Origin: Candidatus Meridianibacter frigidus
GTDB taxonomy: Bacteria > Vulcanimicrobiota > Vulcanimicrobiia > Vulcanimicrobiales > Vulcanimicrobiaceae
Reading direction: 5' to 3'
Length of the DNA stretch: 64,000 nucleotides
Assembly (NCBI GenBank): GCA_003243975.1
Contig: QHBJ01000040.1
Span: forward strand, 62,001 to 126,000
Under the pieces are notes generated by a model, which did not search any database, had not been told where the DNA came from, and saw nothing but the letters and a program-made list of their open reading frames with translations. Below, in pieces: positions 17,484 through 25,912 of the stretch; within the stretch, counting starts at the first letter, position 1; each line of letters opens with the position of its first letter. The translations under genes and the position numbers were made by a program.

Positions 17484-18506
17484 TTAAGCTCCGAAGCCGA
17501 TCGAATCTAAGACGCGCTGCGTCTGCAGGGCTTCCTCAAATGTCGGCACCGCGCTGGTGCCGGTTCGAATCTGCTCGCTGAAAGCATCGAGCAGTTCCAT
17601 TACCAGCGGGACGTGATCGTTTATCGGTTCGAACTTCGCATACTTGAGGGGCGCGCAGTCCAGCTCCGCGGTGTCCTGCTCGTCGATACTGAAGAGCGTG
17701 TTTCGAGTCATGCTCGTGCCACTCGAAACGGCCGTCCGGTTCTCCGCATGCACGGCGAGCGTAAAGGCGTCGACGGCCGAAGTCCCATCGACGGTGAGCC
17801 GTGCGACCAACCCCTCTCCGTAATCGAGTAGTGCAAATGCGCCATCGTCAACGTCGCTCGTAAAGCTGCGTTCTTCATCGCTTCGCCGGGCGTTGGCCGT
17901 GCGCAGGACACCGACGCTATGCACGGGCGGCCGCCCGGCCAGCCAGGTTGACGTGTCGATCAAGTGCGAGAGCAGCGCCCCGGCAATCCCCCCACCCTTG
18001 TCCTTTTGAAACCACCAATTGCCGCGCCGCTTGACCGGCGCGCGCAGGAACATGCCCAGCTGCGTGATCTCCATGTCGCGCAGCGGCGCCAGATGTCCGT
18101 TTTGGACCAATTCTTTGAGCGCTTGACGCTGCGGAACGTAGCGGAACTCGTGCATGACCCCGCAAGCCGTCCCCACGGTCTTGGCGGTCTGAACCATGTC
18201 TTGCGCTTGCGCGACATTCAGCGCAAAGGGTTTCTCACAGATGACGTGTTTGTGCGCGCTTAGCGCAGCCAGGACGTCATCATGATGTGAGAAAGGCGGT
18301 GTGGCAATTGAGACGACGTCGAGGTCAATGCCGGCAAGCATCGCATTCACGTCTTTGAAAGCGGTGATGTCGCGCTCGTTTGCAATCCGCTGCGCACTGT
18401 GGGGCGACGCGATGGCAACGACCTCGAAGTTGGGGTGGCCTGCGTACGCCGGCAGGTGGACCCGTTCGCCGAAGCCGGCGCCAACGATGCCGACGCGATA
18501 CGTCAT
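17484..18506 (-). CDS. Gfo/Idh/MocA-family dehydrogenase
   Basis: A 340-residue NAD(P)-dependent oxidoreductase. The Rossmann motif GIVGAGFGERVHLPAY is at the N terminus, and the family block CEKPFALNVAQAQDM, with its catalytic-site Lys, is near residue 95. The alpha/beta substrate domain follows (GGGIAGALLSHLIDTSTWL). Members oxidise or reduce sugars, imines or other cyclic substrates. It is the last gene of the luxE-luxC-aminotransferase operon; its ATG overlaps the aminotransferase stop by 4 nt. The context suggests that it acts on a product or sugar partner of that pathway, but the substrate cannot be predicted. Confidence 0.93.
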   Translation of the reverse strand: MTYRVGIVGAGFGERVHLPAYAGHPNFEVVAIASPHSAQRIANERDITAFKDVNAMLAGIDLDVVSIATPPFSHHDDVLAALSAHKHVICEKPFALNVAQAQDMVQTAKTVGTACGVMHEFRYVPQRQALKELVQNGHLAPLRDMEITQLGMFLRAPVKRRGNWWFQKDKGGGIAGALLSHLIDTSTWLAGRPPVHSVGVLRTANARRSDEERSFTSDVDDGAFALLDYGEGLVARLTVDGTSAVDAFTLAVHAENRTAVSSGTSMTRNTLFSIDEQDTAELDCAPLKYAKFEPINDHVPLVMELLDAFSEQIRTGTSAVPTFEEALQTQRVLDSIGFGA

Positions 18507-19807
18507 GGGCTCACCGGAGTCGCGAGTAACTCTTCGATGATCTCAATCCCATGATTCAATTGGTCTTGCGAAATCACCAGTGGTGGAGTCAAAGAGAGCA
18601 CCTCACCCTCCTCGCCGGATTGCAGCAGTATCAGGCCTTTCCGCAGCGCACGCCGTACAATGCGCTCGCATGTCCGAGCGTCTCTGAACTCGATTCCCCA
18701 CATGAGCCCACGTCCGCGGACATCGGCAACGTTCGGGTCGCGGCGCAACGCCTTGAGACGTTCGCCGAGCTCGCGTCCTAATTCGTGCGCGCGGCTTACC
18801 AATTCTAACCGGTGGATCTCCTCGATATTCGCCAGAGCCGCCGCGCAGCCCATTGGATTGCCTAAGTACGTCGAGGTGTGCAGCGCTTCGCCCTGCGAGG
18901 GCTGCCATGCGTCCATTACCGCGGCCTTGGCAGTCATTGCCGAAATGGGAAAACCGTTGGCCATGGCCTTTCCAATGCACATGACATCCGGAACGACGTG
19001 CTCGTGCTCCGCGGCGAAGAGTTTGCCGGTGCGGCCGAAGCCCGTATAGATCTCGTCGAAAATCAAGACGATGCCCAGGCCCGTGCAAAGGGCTCGGAGC
19101 GCGGATAGGAATCCCTCCGGCGGTACGATAATGCCTGCGCGCGCCTGAATCGGCTCGACGATGAGTGCGGCGATGTCGTCACGCATTTCGAGTCGCTCGC
19201 GAATCGTGCGTGCACCATTGTGTTCGAAGTCGCAACTACCATGCGGATAATCGAGAAAGAGCGTACGCTTCGCGAGCATCGAGTCAAACGGTGCACGGAA
19301 TTTTGGAATGCCGCAAACCTCAAGCGCGCCGAAGGAGAGGCCATGGTAGGCGCCATGAAAAGATGCAAACGCCGACTTACCGGTTGCCAGCATTGCTGTC
19401 TTGAGCGCGGTCTCGACGGCTTCGGCACCCGTGCTGCAAAGGTACGTCTTGCACAGATCTCCTGGTGTTATTTCGGCCAATCTTTGCAGCAACTGCGCGC
19501 GGCCTTGCGTGGGGTGCACATCGCCCATTGCGTGCATGAGGTTTCCGGCTTGCCGCGCGATGGCACCCGCGACGCGCGGATTCCCATGGCCGCTATTCGC
19601 GACGCCAAAGGCCGACGTCAAGTCTAAATAGCGGTTACCGTCAACGTCGTCAACGTGCACGCCATGCGCCGATTGCCAGAAGACCGGGAAATCGGCTCCC
19701 AAATAGGTTACACCGCGCGATTCGTACGCGCGAAGAACGGACGAGAGTTGGGCCGTCCGCTCACCGGGCACGGGGCCGCGGATGTTTTCGAATTCCTCGC
19801 CGTTCAA
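18503..19807 (-). CDS. Class III PLP-dependent aminotransferase
   Basis: A 434-residue fold-type I aminotransferase of the 4-aminobutyrate/acetylornithine group. Family blocks include CSTGAEAVETALKTA (phosphate binding), FHGAYHGLSFGAL, the PLP-ring Asp in IFDEIYTGFGRTG and the Schiff-base Lys in CIGKAMANGFP. Such enzymes convert aldehydes or ketones to amines, or the reverse, commonly with terminal substrates. I propose a TTG at 19807, which overlaps the luxC-like stop (TGA at 19804-19806); the longer frame back to 19963 lies inside luxC. The gene directly follows an acyl reductase, so amination of the fatty aldehyde is a sensible hypothesis. Confidence 0.92.
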   Translation of the reverse strand: MNGEEFENIRGPVPGERTAQLSSVLRAYESRGVTYLGADFPVFWQSAHGVHVDDVDGNRYLDLTSAFGVANSGHGNPRVAGAIARQAGNLMHAMGDVHPTQGRAQLLQRLAEITPGDLCKTYLCSTGAEAVETALKTAMLATGKSAFASFHGAYHGLSFGALEVCGIPKFRAPFDSMLAKRTLFLDYPHGSCDFEHNGARTIRERLEMRDDIAALIVEPIQARAGIIVPPEGFLSALRALCTGLGIVLIFDEIYTGFGRTGKLFAAEHEHVVPDVMCIGKAMANGFPISAMTAKAAVMDAWQPSQGEALHTSTYLGNPMGCAAALANIEEIHRLELVSRAHELGRELGERLKALRRDPNVADVRGRGLMWGIEFRDARTCERIVRRALRKGLILLQSGEEGEVLSLTPPLVISQDQLNHGIEIIEELLATPVSP

Positions 19808-21036
19808 ATTTCCCTGTCGATCCAACGGATGAAATCTCCGATGCGGGGCCGGCCGCCATGATGCGCGCCGGCGGGCGGGCGTTGGAGTTCGCCGAATCGC
19901 GTGAGACGCACTCCGCCAGCATCGCTGCCCGCTTCCAAGACATCTGTACGCCGCTGCGAACATGCAAGGGCTTCAAGGCGCAGATGATGTTGCCGGAGGT
20001 ATGACGCTGCCTGTTGCGGATTGCACACCGGAATGACCGCCAGGCAGCGGGGAGCCAGCGGCGGCGGCTCGCCGGTCGGCGGGTCCCATTCGAGAACGTA
20101 GGAACACGCGGCATCGGAGTACACGGCGCCGTGCCCTGTGGAAGCGCGGAACTCGGCGGTCTTCCGCACGCTCGCGACCCGCGCAGATTCGGAGCGGTCG
20201 CGCTGCCCGATTGGGAACTCGGCGTTTGCGAGTTCAATGTGTCGCGCGAGCATCGGTACAAAAGAGGGCGGTAAACCGGCAGAAACTTCAAGGAAGAGAA
20301 CGTGCAGCGAAAGGCAACCTTCCGTTTCAAACAAGACCAGATCGCGGGCCGCTCCGGCTGCAATCGCTTCCAAGGTTTCGGCCTGCGCGAGCGATTCAGC
20401 GGTCACGTAACCCGCGCTGGCGCGGCTGCCGAATCCAACGAACTGTGTATCCGCGGGAAGAGTGCCTCGAATCGCCTGCAGAGCGCGATTAGTGCCGAAC
20501 GCCACAACCACGTCGAAGCCGGTCAGCCGCGAAGCGTTCCGAGCGCCGTCCCAGCTCTGCGCTCGGGCGCTATGTGCAAAGGCTTCATCCTCCTCAGCCA
20601 ACGTTCCAAAGAATGCGCCAACCAATGCGTCTTGACGATCCTTGACCGTCACATCGCACTTGGCGCAGAGCGCATAGAGTGCGGGGAGCAAACCGACGCC
20701 AATCGTCGTTCGGCTTGAGATAATGCAGACGCGGCCGATAGGGCTCGCGTGTCCATCCGGTTTGCCCGGACGTGCGATGAAATCGTCGAGCGCACTTAAA
20801 CTTCCAATCTCGGACGCGATTGAATTCTCGAGCGTTTCCGCAATGAGTGGAAGAAAGAGCTGGTCGAAGGCATACTCGACCACCGGCAGCGAGTATCCGG
20901 TACGCTCGGCGACCGCTTGCGTCGCTCGAACGCGTGGGGTGAAGTCCGCGTTCGCCCAGCGGTGCGCGGCGTCCGAGATGCAATCCACGATCCGTTTGGC
21001 CCTGATTTGCCGCAAATCTTTGCGCCGCGAGCGCAC
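19804..21036 (-). CDS. LuxC-like acyl reductase
   Basis: About 410 residues of the LuxC branch of the aldehyde dehydrogenase superfamily. LuxC takes an acyl group on a cysteine from LuxE and reduces it with NADPH to an aldehyde. Visible signs are the Rossmann-like block ASPIGRVCIISSRTTIGVGLL, GFDVVVAFGTNRALQAI, the probable catalytic Cys in LFETEGCLSLHVLFLEV, and the LuxC-type tail GRPRIGDFIRWIDRE. GTG at 21036 follows the luxE-like stop by 2 nt; an ATG at 21075 is an alternative. It is shorter than Vibrio LuxC (about 480). No luxAB or luxD is nearby, so this is not a light system. Confidence 0.85.
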   Translation of the reverse strand: MRSRRKDLRQIRAKRIVDCISDAAHRWANADFTPRVRATQAVAERTGYSLPVVEYAFDQLFLPLIAETLENSIASEIGSLSALDDFIARPGKPDGHASPIGRVCIISSRTTIGVGLLPALYALCAKCDVTVKDRQDALVGAFFGTLAEEDEAFAHSARAQSWDGARNASRLTGFDVVVAFGTNRALQAIRGTLPADTQFVGFGSRASAGYVTAESLAQAETLEAIAAGAARDLVLFETEGCLSLHVLFLEVSAGLPPSFVPMLARHIELANAEFPIGQRDRSESARVASVRKTAEFRASTGHGAVYSDAACSYVLEWDPPTGEPPPLAPRCLAVIPVCNPQQAASYLRQHHLRLEALACSQRRTDVLEAGSDAGGVRLTRFGELQRPPAGAHHGGRPRIGDFIRWIDREI

Positions 21037-21038
21037 GA

Positions 21039-22142
21039 TTAAATTGGGAGCAAGTCTTCGGCATCGAGCGAGCATCCGCGTAGCGATGCATCCGCATCCC
21101 TGCCAAGCAGAACGAAGCTTTCCCCACTTGCATATGCGAGATCCTCGGTGGCGACCGCCATCACCGACCCACGGTTCGCAAGGTCGAAATGCACCAACGT
21201 ACCGACGATGTTTTCGGGCAACGCATTTCCAGCGGCATCCACAACCATGGAGCGCAGCCACGGCGGACCCGCTTTGGTTCGTTGTGCCGCCGCGCGCGAT
21301 GCAGGTTCGTCGTAGTACTGGCTGGTCAGTTCGGTCATTCCGTACTCGGCCACGATGCTCTCACGAGGGACCCCGAACGTCCTTGCCAGTTCTTCGTAGA
21401 AGTTCTCGCGGGAAAGCACCCGCGTTCTTCCTTTCAAGCCGCCGGTTTCCATGATGCGGGATCCGGCTGGAAGAACAAAGCGCATTTTGCGCGCGCCGAG
21501 GACGTCCAAAATGTGCACGAGGCCAAAGGCCGTGCCTGAGATGCAGACCGCGACACCTTGCGCCATCGCGCCGCCGAGATCGCGGAGGAATTCCGTGGCT
21601 CGAACGTCCTCCGCGCGCACGTACCAGCCGGTGTTTCCGTCGCCGTATCGGGCGCTTACCTTCGCCATCATATAACCAAGCGAAGAGCCCGGCCGCTCCA
21701 GCGGATTCGGTACCAAGTTGAAGTACCGCAAGACTGCACCGTCAGCCAGCATAGCACGGTTGAAGCCGGCCAGCAGCGCTTCATCGTAAAGGGCATTCGT
21801 TTCCATATAATGGGTGCCGGACCGCCCACGCGTGGTCCCGCTGGTTTCAAAGACCAGCGCTGCCCGAGCGGAATCGAATGTTGTAAGTATCGCGTCTTTG
21901 AAAGCCGAGGCCGGAACCGGCGGAATACTCTGCCAGTTCGAAGGCAAAGTTCGATTCGTCTCGGATAGCGTGGCGCAATACTGCCGGTACGGCTCGTTGT
22001 AGCGAAGCTGGTAACGGAAGACCCGCAGTGCGAGTTCATTGAACTCGTCCTCGTGTAACGCGTGCCCGCCGTCGCGCCAGGAACGCATGGTGCGCAGGAG
22101 CTCACCGTCCAGAGCGGTCGTCTCTTCAGGATACCCGCTCAT
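21039..22142 (-). CDS. LuxE-like acyl-protein synthetase
   Basis: A 367-residue adenylate-forming enzyme of the LuxE family. It activates a carboxylic acid with ATP, carries the acyl group on its own Cys and passes it to LuxC. ANL-type motifs are visible: FETSGTTRGRSGTHYME (phosphate loop) and VAEYGMTELTSQYYDEP. A cysteine ten residues from the C terminus (C357, in LRGCSLDAEDLL) matches the position of the acyl-accepting Cys of Vibrio LuxE, which lies about 14 from the end. Its start overlaps the CoA-binding gene stop by 4 nt. Related proteins also occur in phenazine-type pathways, so the acyl substrate need not be a fatty acid. Confidence 0.86.
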   Translation of the reverse strand: MSGYPEETTALDGELLRTMRSWRDGGHALHEDEFNELALRVFRYQLRYNEPYRQYCATLSETNRTLPSNWQSIPPVPASAFKDAILTTFDSARAALVFETSGTTRGRSGTHYMETNALYDEALLAGFNRAMLADGAVLRYFNLVPNPLERPGSSLGYMMAKVSARYGDGNTGWYVRAEDVRATEFLRDLGGAMAQGVAVCISGTAFGLVHILDVLGARKMRFVLPAGSRIMETGGLKGRTRVLSRENFYEELARTFGVPRESIVAEYGMTELTSQYYDEPASRAAAQRTKAGPPWLRSMVVDAAGNALPENIVGTLVHFDLANRGSVMAVATEDLAYASGESFVLLGRDADASLRGCSLDAEDLLPI

Positions 22143-22618
22143 CTCGAAGTGCGCCGCGAGGTGATCAAGCCGCTGTTGAGCCCAGCCGCCGCCAGGCCTC
22201 CATTCAAGCGAGCGGATTCAACCTTTAGACAACGATCGACGACCACGTCCATGCCGGCATCGTCGGCGCGTTGGATCGCTTGCTCGTTGATCACACCATA
22301 CTGGAACCAAACTGCTTTTGCGTGCACCGCAATGGCTTGCTCGACAATACCAACTACTTCGCTGGGCTTGCGAAAAATGTCCACGATGTCCGGCGCGCCA
22401 TGCTCCCGCGCGAACGCGGCGAGCGACGAAAACGCCGGAATCCCATCGATCTCACCGACTCCCGGGTTGATCGGATACACCGCAAAGCGTCCCTGCGTGC
22501 GCAAGTAACTGAAGACCACGTAGCTGGGGCGTAGCGGTTTATCCGAAGCGCCGACCACGGTAACGGTTCTTGACCGGTCGAGCAATGCCGCGCGCTGTGA
22601 TGGCGTTCGCACGATCAT
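22139..22618 (-). CDS. CoA-binding domain protein (YccU/succinyl-CoA ligase alpha-like)
   Basis: A 159-residue single-domain Rossmann protein. The opening TVTVVGASDKPLRPSYVVFSYL and YPINPGVGEIDGIPAFSSL are the CoA_binding_2 signature, with the later block AVWFQYGVINEQAI near the usual Gly-rich nucleotide site. Family members bind CoA or a related nucleotide, but their role is unknown. ATG at 22618 overlaps the metY TGA (ATGA), and the stop overlaps the luxE-like ATG in the same way, so it is locked into the operon. A link to handling acyl-CoA for LuxE/LuxC is possible but unproven. Confidence 0.9.
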   Translation of the reverse strand: MIVRTPSQRAALLDRSRTVTVVGASDKPLRPSYVVFSYLRTQGRFAVYPINPGVGEIDGIPAFSSLAAFAREHGAPDIVDIFRKPSEVVGIVEQAIAVHAKAVWFQYGVINEQAIQRADDAGMDVVVDRCLKVESARLNGGLAAAGLNSGLITSRRTSR

Positions 22619-23925
22619 GTGATTGATCCGGTTGACGACTGGCCGGAGCTGGCGCGAAGTGCGCACTCCAGATCCCAAATGAGATCTTCGGTATCTTCAA
22701 GCCCAACCGATAAACGTACCATCTCGGGAGCCACTCCGGCTCCCTGCAGTTCTACGTCGCTGAGCTGGCTGTGCGTCGTCGAGGCGGGGTGAATTACCAG
22801 GCTCTTGGCATCCCCGACATTAGCCAGGTGGCTCCAAAGCTGGAGCGCATTAATAAAGCGGCGTCCGGCCTCCCGACCGCCGGCGATGCCGAAGGCGAAG
22901 ATCGCCCCCGCACCGCCGCGCAGATACTTCTGCGCACGTTCGTAGTGTGGGTGCTCCGGGAGGCCGGGATAACTAACCCATTGCACTTCCGGACGCGATT
23001 GCAGCCAGCGTGCCACAGCTAGCGCATTCATGCTATGGCGTTCCATGCGCACCGGCAGCGTTTCGAGTCCTTGAATGAGGAGCCAAGCATCCATTGGCGC
23101 AAGCGACGCGCCTACGTCGCGCAGCACTTCCGCCCGCGCTCTGATGAGGAATGCATATTCGCCGAAGGTTTCGGTGAAGCGCAACTGATGGTAGCCGGGA
23201 CTGGGGTCGGAGAGCAGGGGGAACCGCCCGCTATCCCACGCGAACTTTCCAGATTCGATCAACACGCCGCCGATGACGGTACCGTGGCCGCAGATGAACT
23301 TCGTGGCCGAATGTACCACGAGATCCGCACCGTATTCGATCGGCCGGCAGAGATAGGGCGACGCGAACGTGTTGTCGATACACAGCGGAACGTCGCGCTC
23401 GTGCGCGACGGCAGACAGGCGCTCGATATCGCCGATGGTTCCCGATGGGTTACCGATCGTTTCTGCAAAGAGCAGCTTGGTATTCGGTAAGATCGCGTCG
23501 CCGATTGCATCGAAGTCATCGCCAGGAACAAAAGTGGTCTCGATTCCCATACGCCTGAGCGTTACGCCGAATTGTGTGATGGTGCCGCCGTAAATATTTG
23601 CCGCGCACACGAGATGGTCGCCGTTCTGCGCCACGCAGAGGACGGCGCAGAGCTGCGCGGCCAAACCGCTTGAGAACGCGACCGCGCCGAGCCCACGCTC
23701 CAGACTGGCCATCCGCTCCTCGAATGCAGAAACCGTGGGGTTGCTGATGCGGCCGTAGATGTGGCCATAGCTTCGCAGCGCGAAGAGTTCGGCCGCCTCC
23801 TCGCTCGATCCGAAGACGAAGGCCGCCGACTGATAGATGGGCATGGCGCGCGCGCCGGTGGCCGCGTCGGGAGGCGTACCCGCATGAATGGCACGCGTGC
23901 GAAATCCGAACTCTCGATCGTTCAT
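22615..23925 (-). CDS. metY: O-acetylhomoserine sulfhydrylase-type PLP enzyme
   Basis: A 436-residue Cys/Met-metabolism PLP enzyme, long enough for MetY rather than MetB. It shows the substrate loop YGRISNPTVSAFEERMA, the cofactor Asp in CIDNTFASPY and the Schiff-base Lys in VVHSATKFICGHG. MetY makes homocysteine from O-acetylhomoserine and sulfide, or cysteine. ATG at 23925 gives the usual MNDREFGFRTRAIHAG start; a longer frame to 23982 looks spurious. It is the first gene of the six-gene minus-strand operon and is divergent from leuC, with 86 nt between the starts that must hold both promoters. Confidence 0.9.
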   Translation of the reverse strand: MNDREFGFRTRAIHAGTPPDAATGARAMPIYQSAAFVFGSSEEAAELFALRSYGHIYGRISNPTVSAFEERMASLERGLGAVAFSSGLAAQLCAVLCVAQNGDHLVCAANIYGGTITQFGVTLRRMGIETTFVPGDDFDAIGDAILPNTKLLFAETIGNPSGTIGDIERLSAVAHERDVPLCIDNTFASPYLCRPIEYGADLVVHSATKFICGHGTVIGGVLIESGKFAWDSGRFPLLSDPSPGYHQLRFTETFGEYAFLIRARAEVLRDVGASLAPMDAWLLIQGLETLPVRMERHSMNALAVARWLQSRPEVQWVSYPGLPEHPHYERAQKYLRGGAGAIFAFGIAGGREAGRRFINALQLWSHLANVGDAKSLVIHPASTTHSQLSDVELQGAGVAPEMVRLSVGLEDTEDLIWDLECALRASSGQSSTGSIT

Positions 23926-24011
23926 GGGTTGCTGCCGTGTTCTGGGATGCGGGGAGGCGCCCTTGCGCCGCGAAGTAGTCAAGACACCAATTCTAGGAAA
24001 GGACCCTCGCC

Positions 24012-25295
24012 ATGGGCATGACGCTCACGGAAAAAATTCTTGCGCGGCACGCCGGCCTGACCGCCGTCGAGCCCGGGCAGATCATCAACGCCAAGGTCGA
24101 CTTGGTTCTGGCCAATGAACTCTCGGCGGCCGTAGCTATTGCCGCTTTTCGCAACATGAAGGGCGCATCGCGTGTGTTCGACCATAGCAAAATCGCGTTG
24201 GTTGAAGATCACTTCGTTCCGGCCAAGGATGCGCAATCGGCGAAGCTTGCCAAGCTGATGAAAGATTTCGCTGCCGAGCAGCAGATCGAGCATTTCTTCG
24301 ACGTCGGACGCGGCGGCATCGAGCACGTAGTTCTGCCCGAGGAGGGTCTGGTTGCTCCCGGCGAGTTAATCGTGGGCGGCGACTCTCACACATGCACGTA
24401 CGGTGCCTTTGGCAGTTTTGCGACCGGCATGGGGTCGACCGACATCGCCGCAGCCTTCGCGCTGGGAGAAGTATGGTTGAAAGTCCCCTGTTCGATCAAG
24501 CTGGTTTACAATGGCAAGCTTGGCGAGATGGTGTACGCCAAAGACGTCATGCTCAAGACGGTCCAAACGCTCGGCATCGACGGTGCGACATACCGCGCCA
24601 TCGAGTACCATGGGACCACGGTCGACAATCTTTCGATCACCGGGCGCATCACGATGGCAAACATGGCCATCGAGGCGGGCGCGAAGAACGGCATCTTCCA
24701 TGCCGATGAGAAGACGCTAGCGTACGTGCGGGAGCGGACCGATCGTGAATTCGTCGTCGAGCGCGCCGACGGCGATGCGAAGTACGAGCGCGTTATTGAA
24801 ATCGACGTTGATGCCTTGGAACCGCAGGTGGCTTGCCCGCACTTGCCCGATAACGTGCACTCGATTTCCGAGGTAACGCGCGAGGATATTCCGGTGGATC
24901 AAGTCTTCATCGGCTCGTGCACCAACGGCTACATTGAAGACCTGCGGGTGGTTGCGAAAATTCTGCGCGGAAAACGCATCGCGAGCAATCTACGCGTCAT
25001 CGTGAACCCCGGCTCGCAGAAAGTCTGGATGCAGGCGGCCGACGAAGGCATTCTGAGCGTCCTTGCAGGCGCAGGATGCGCGGTCAATACGCCCGGTTGC
25101 GGGGCTTGCTTCGGCGGCCACATGGGAACGCTCGGTGACGGCGAGCGGTGCATTTCAACAACGAACCGCAACTATGTGGGCCGCATGGGATCGCCCAAAG
25201 CCGAAGTTTACCTCGCATCACCTGCAACGTGTGCAGCGTCGGCCCTGGCAGGGAGGATCACCGATCCGCGTTCGCTCGCTTTGGTGGCAGCGTAG
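24012..25295 (+). CDS. leuC: 3-isopropylmalate dehydratase large subunit (HacA-type)
   Basis: A 427-residue aconitase-family subunit that isomerises 2- to 3-isopropylmalate in leucine synthesis. The 4Fe-4S cysteines are visible in IGSCTNGYIEDL and in GCGACFGGHMG (two Cys, CxxC). Substrate blocks include GGDSHTCTYGAFGSFATGMGS. Size and motif details fit the short LeuC/HacA group found in archaea and deep-branching bacteria; homoaconitase or a dual-specificity enzyme is also possible. The start is ATG 24012 or 24018. leuD follows with one base between the stop and start codons. Confidence 0.95.
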   Translation: MGMTLTEKILARHAGLTAVEPGQIINAKVDLVLANELSAAVAIAAFRNMKGASRVFDHSKIALVEDHFVPAKDAQSAKLAKLMKDFAAEQQIEHFFDVGRGGIEHVVLPEEGLVAPGELIVGGDSHTCTYGAFGSFATGMGSTDIAAAFALGEVWLKVPCSIKLVYNGKLGEMVYAKDVMLKTVQTLGIDGATYRAIEYHGTTVDNLSITGRITMANMAIEAGAKNGIFHADEKTLAYVRERTDREFVVERADGDAKYERVIEIDVDALEPQVACPHLPDNVHSISEVTREDIPVDQVFIGSCTNGYIEDLRVVAKILRGKRIASNLRVIVNPGSQKVWMQAADEGILSVLAGAGCAVNTPGCGACFGGHMGTLGDGERCISTTNRNYVGRMGSPKAEVYLASPATCAASALAGRITDPRSLALVAA

Positions 25296-25296
25296 T

Positions 25297-25806
25297 ATGG
25301 TGGCCAAGACCTTGCGCGGCCACGCTCACAAGTACGGCAAGAACGTCGATACCGACGTTATCATTCCGGGCAAGTATTGCAGCATCGTCGACCCGGCCGA
25401 ACTGGGCACGCACGCGATGGAAGGCATAGACCCGGAGTTTAGCAAGAAGGTCGAACGCGGCGATTTGATTGTGGCGGATCGAAATTTCGGTTGCGGATCG
25501 AGTCGCGAAGTGGCTCCGATCGCACTCAAGGGCGCCGGAGTTTCGGGGGTGATCGCTGCCAGCTTTGCGCGCATCTTTTATCGCAACGCGCTCAACATCG
25601 GCTTGCCGATTTTTGAGAGTTCCGAAGCTGCGGACGACATCGCGACCGGCGATGAGATTCAAGTTGAGCCCGACTCGGGCACGATTCGCAACATCAGCAA
25701 GGATAAAGAGTACAAGGCCGCAGCGTTCCCGCCGTTCATGCAGTCGCTGATCGACGCCGGCGGCCTGCAGGCCTACGTAGAGAAACGCCTCGCCGAAAAG
25801 GCCTAG
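25297..25806 (+). CDS. leuD: 3-isopropylmalate dehydratase small subunit
   Basis: A 169-residue swivel domain that pairs with LeuC. The blocks NVDTDVIIPGKYCSIVDP at the N terminus, DLIVADRNFGCGSSREVAP (substrate-binding Ser-Arg) and ASFARIFYRNALNIGLP are diagnostic. Length matches the short LeuD of the HacB/LeuD group. The ATG at 25297 begins one base after the leuC stop; an upstream in-frame extension to 25063 only shadows leuC. No other leucine gene (leuA or leuB) is in the window. Confidence 0.95.
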   Translation: MVAKTLRGHAHKYGKNVDTDVIIPGKYCSIVDPAELGTHAMEGIDPEFSKKVERGDLIVADRNFGCGSSREVAPIALKGAGVSGVIAASFARIFYRNALNIGLPIFESSEAADDIATGDEIQVEPDSGTIRNISKDKEYKAAAFPPFMQSLIDAGGLQAYVEKRLAEKA

Positions 25807-25885
25807 ACCCCCTGCCACTTCGAGCGCAGCGAAGCGAAATCGATCAGCCGCCTAGCAACGCGATTTTCGCTGGTTCTCGACGAGC

Positions 25886-25902
25886 TCGAACTGACAGTTC
25901 GA
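25886..25902. repeat. Near-perfect palindrome between convergent genes
   Basis: TCGAACTG and CAGTTCGA flank a single central A, forming an 8-bp inverted repeat. It lies in the 106-nt gap between leuD (plus) and a secreted-protein gene (minus), whose 3' ends face each other. It could serve as a bidirectional transcription end or belong to a dispersed palindrome family. No T-run follows on either strand, so a rho-independent terminator is not established. Confidence 0.4.
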
Positions 25903-25912
25903 AAGAGCCTAG

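Noticed and set aside
17484-22142. A bioluminescence (lux) operon
   Set aside because: luxA, luxB and luxD are absent; the luxC/luxE-like genes are followed by an aminotransferase.
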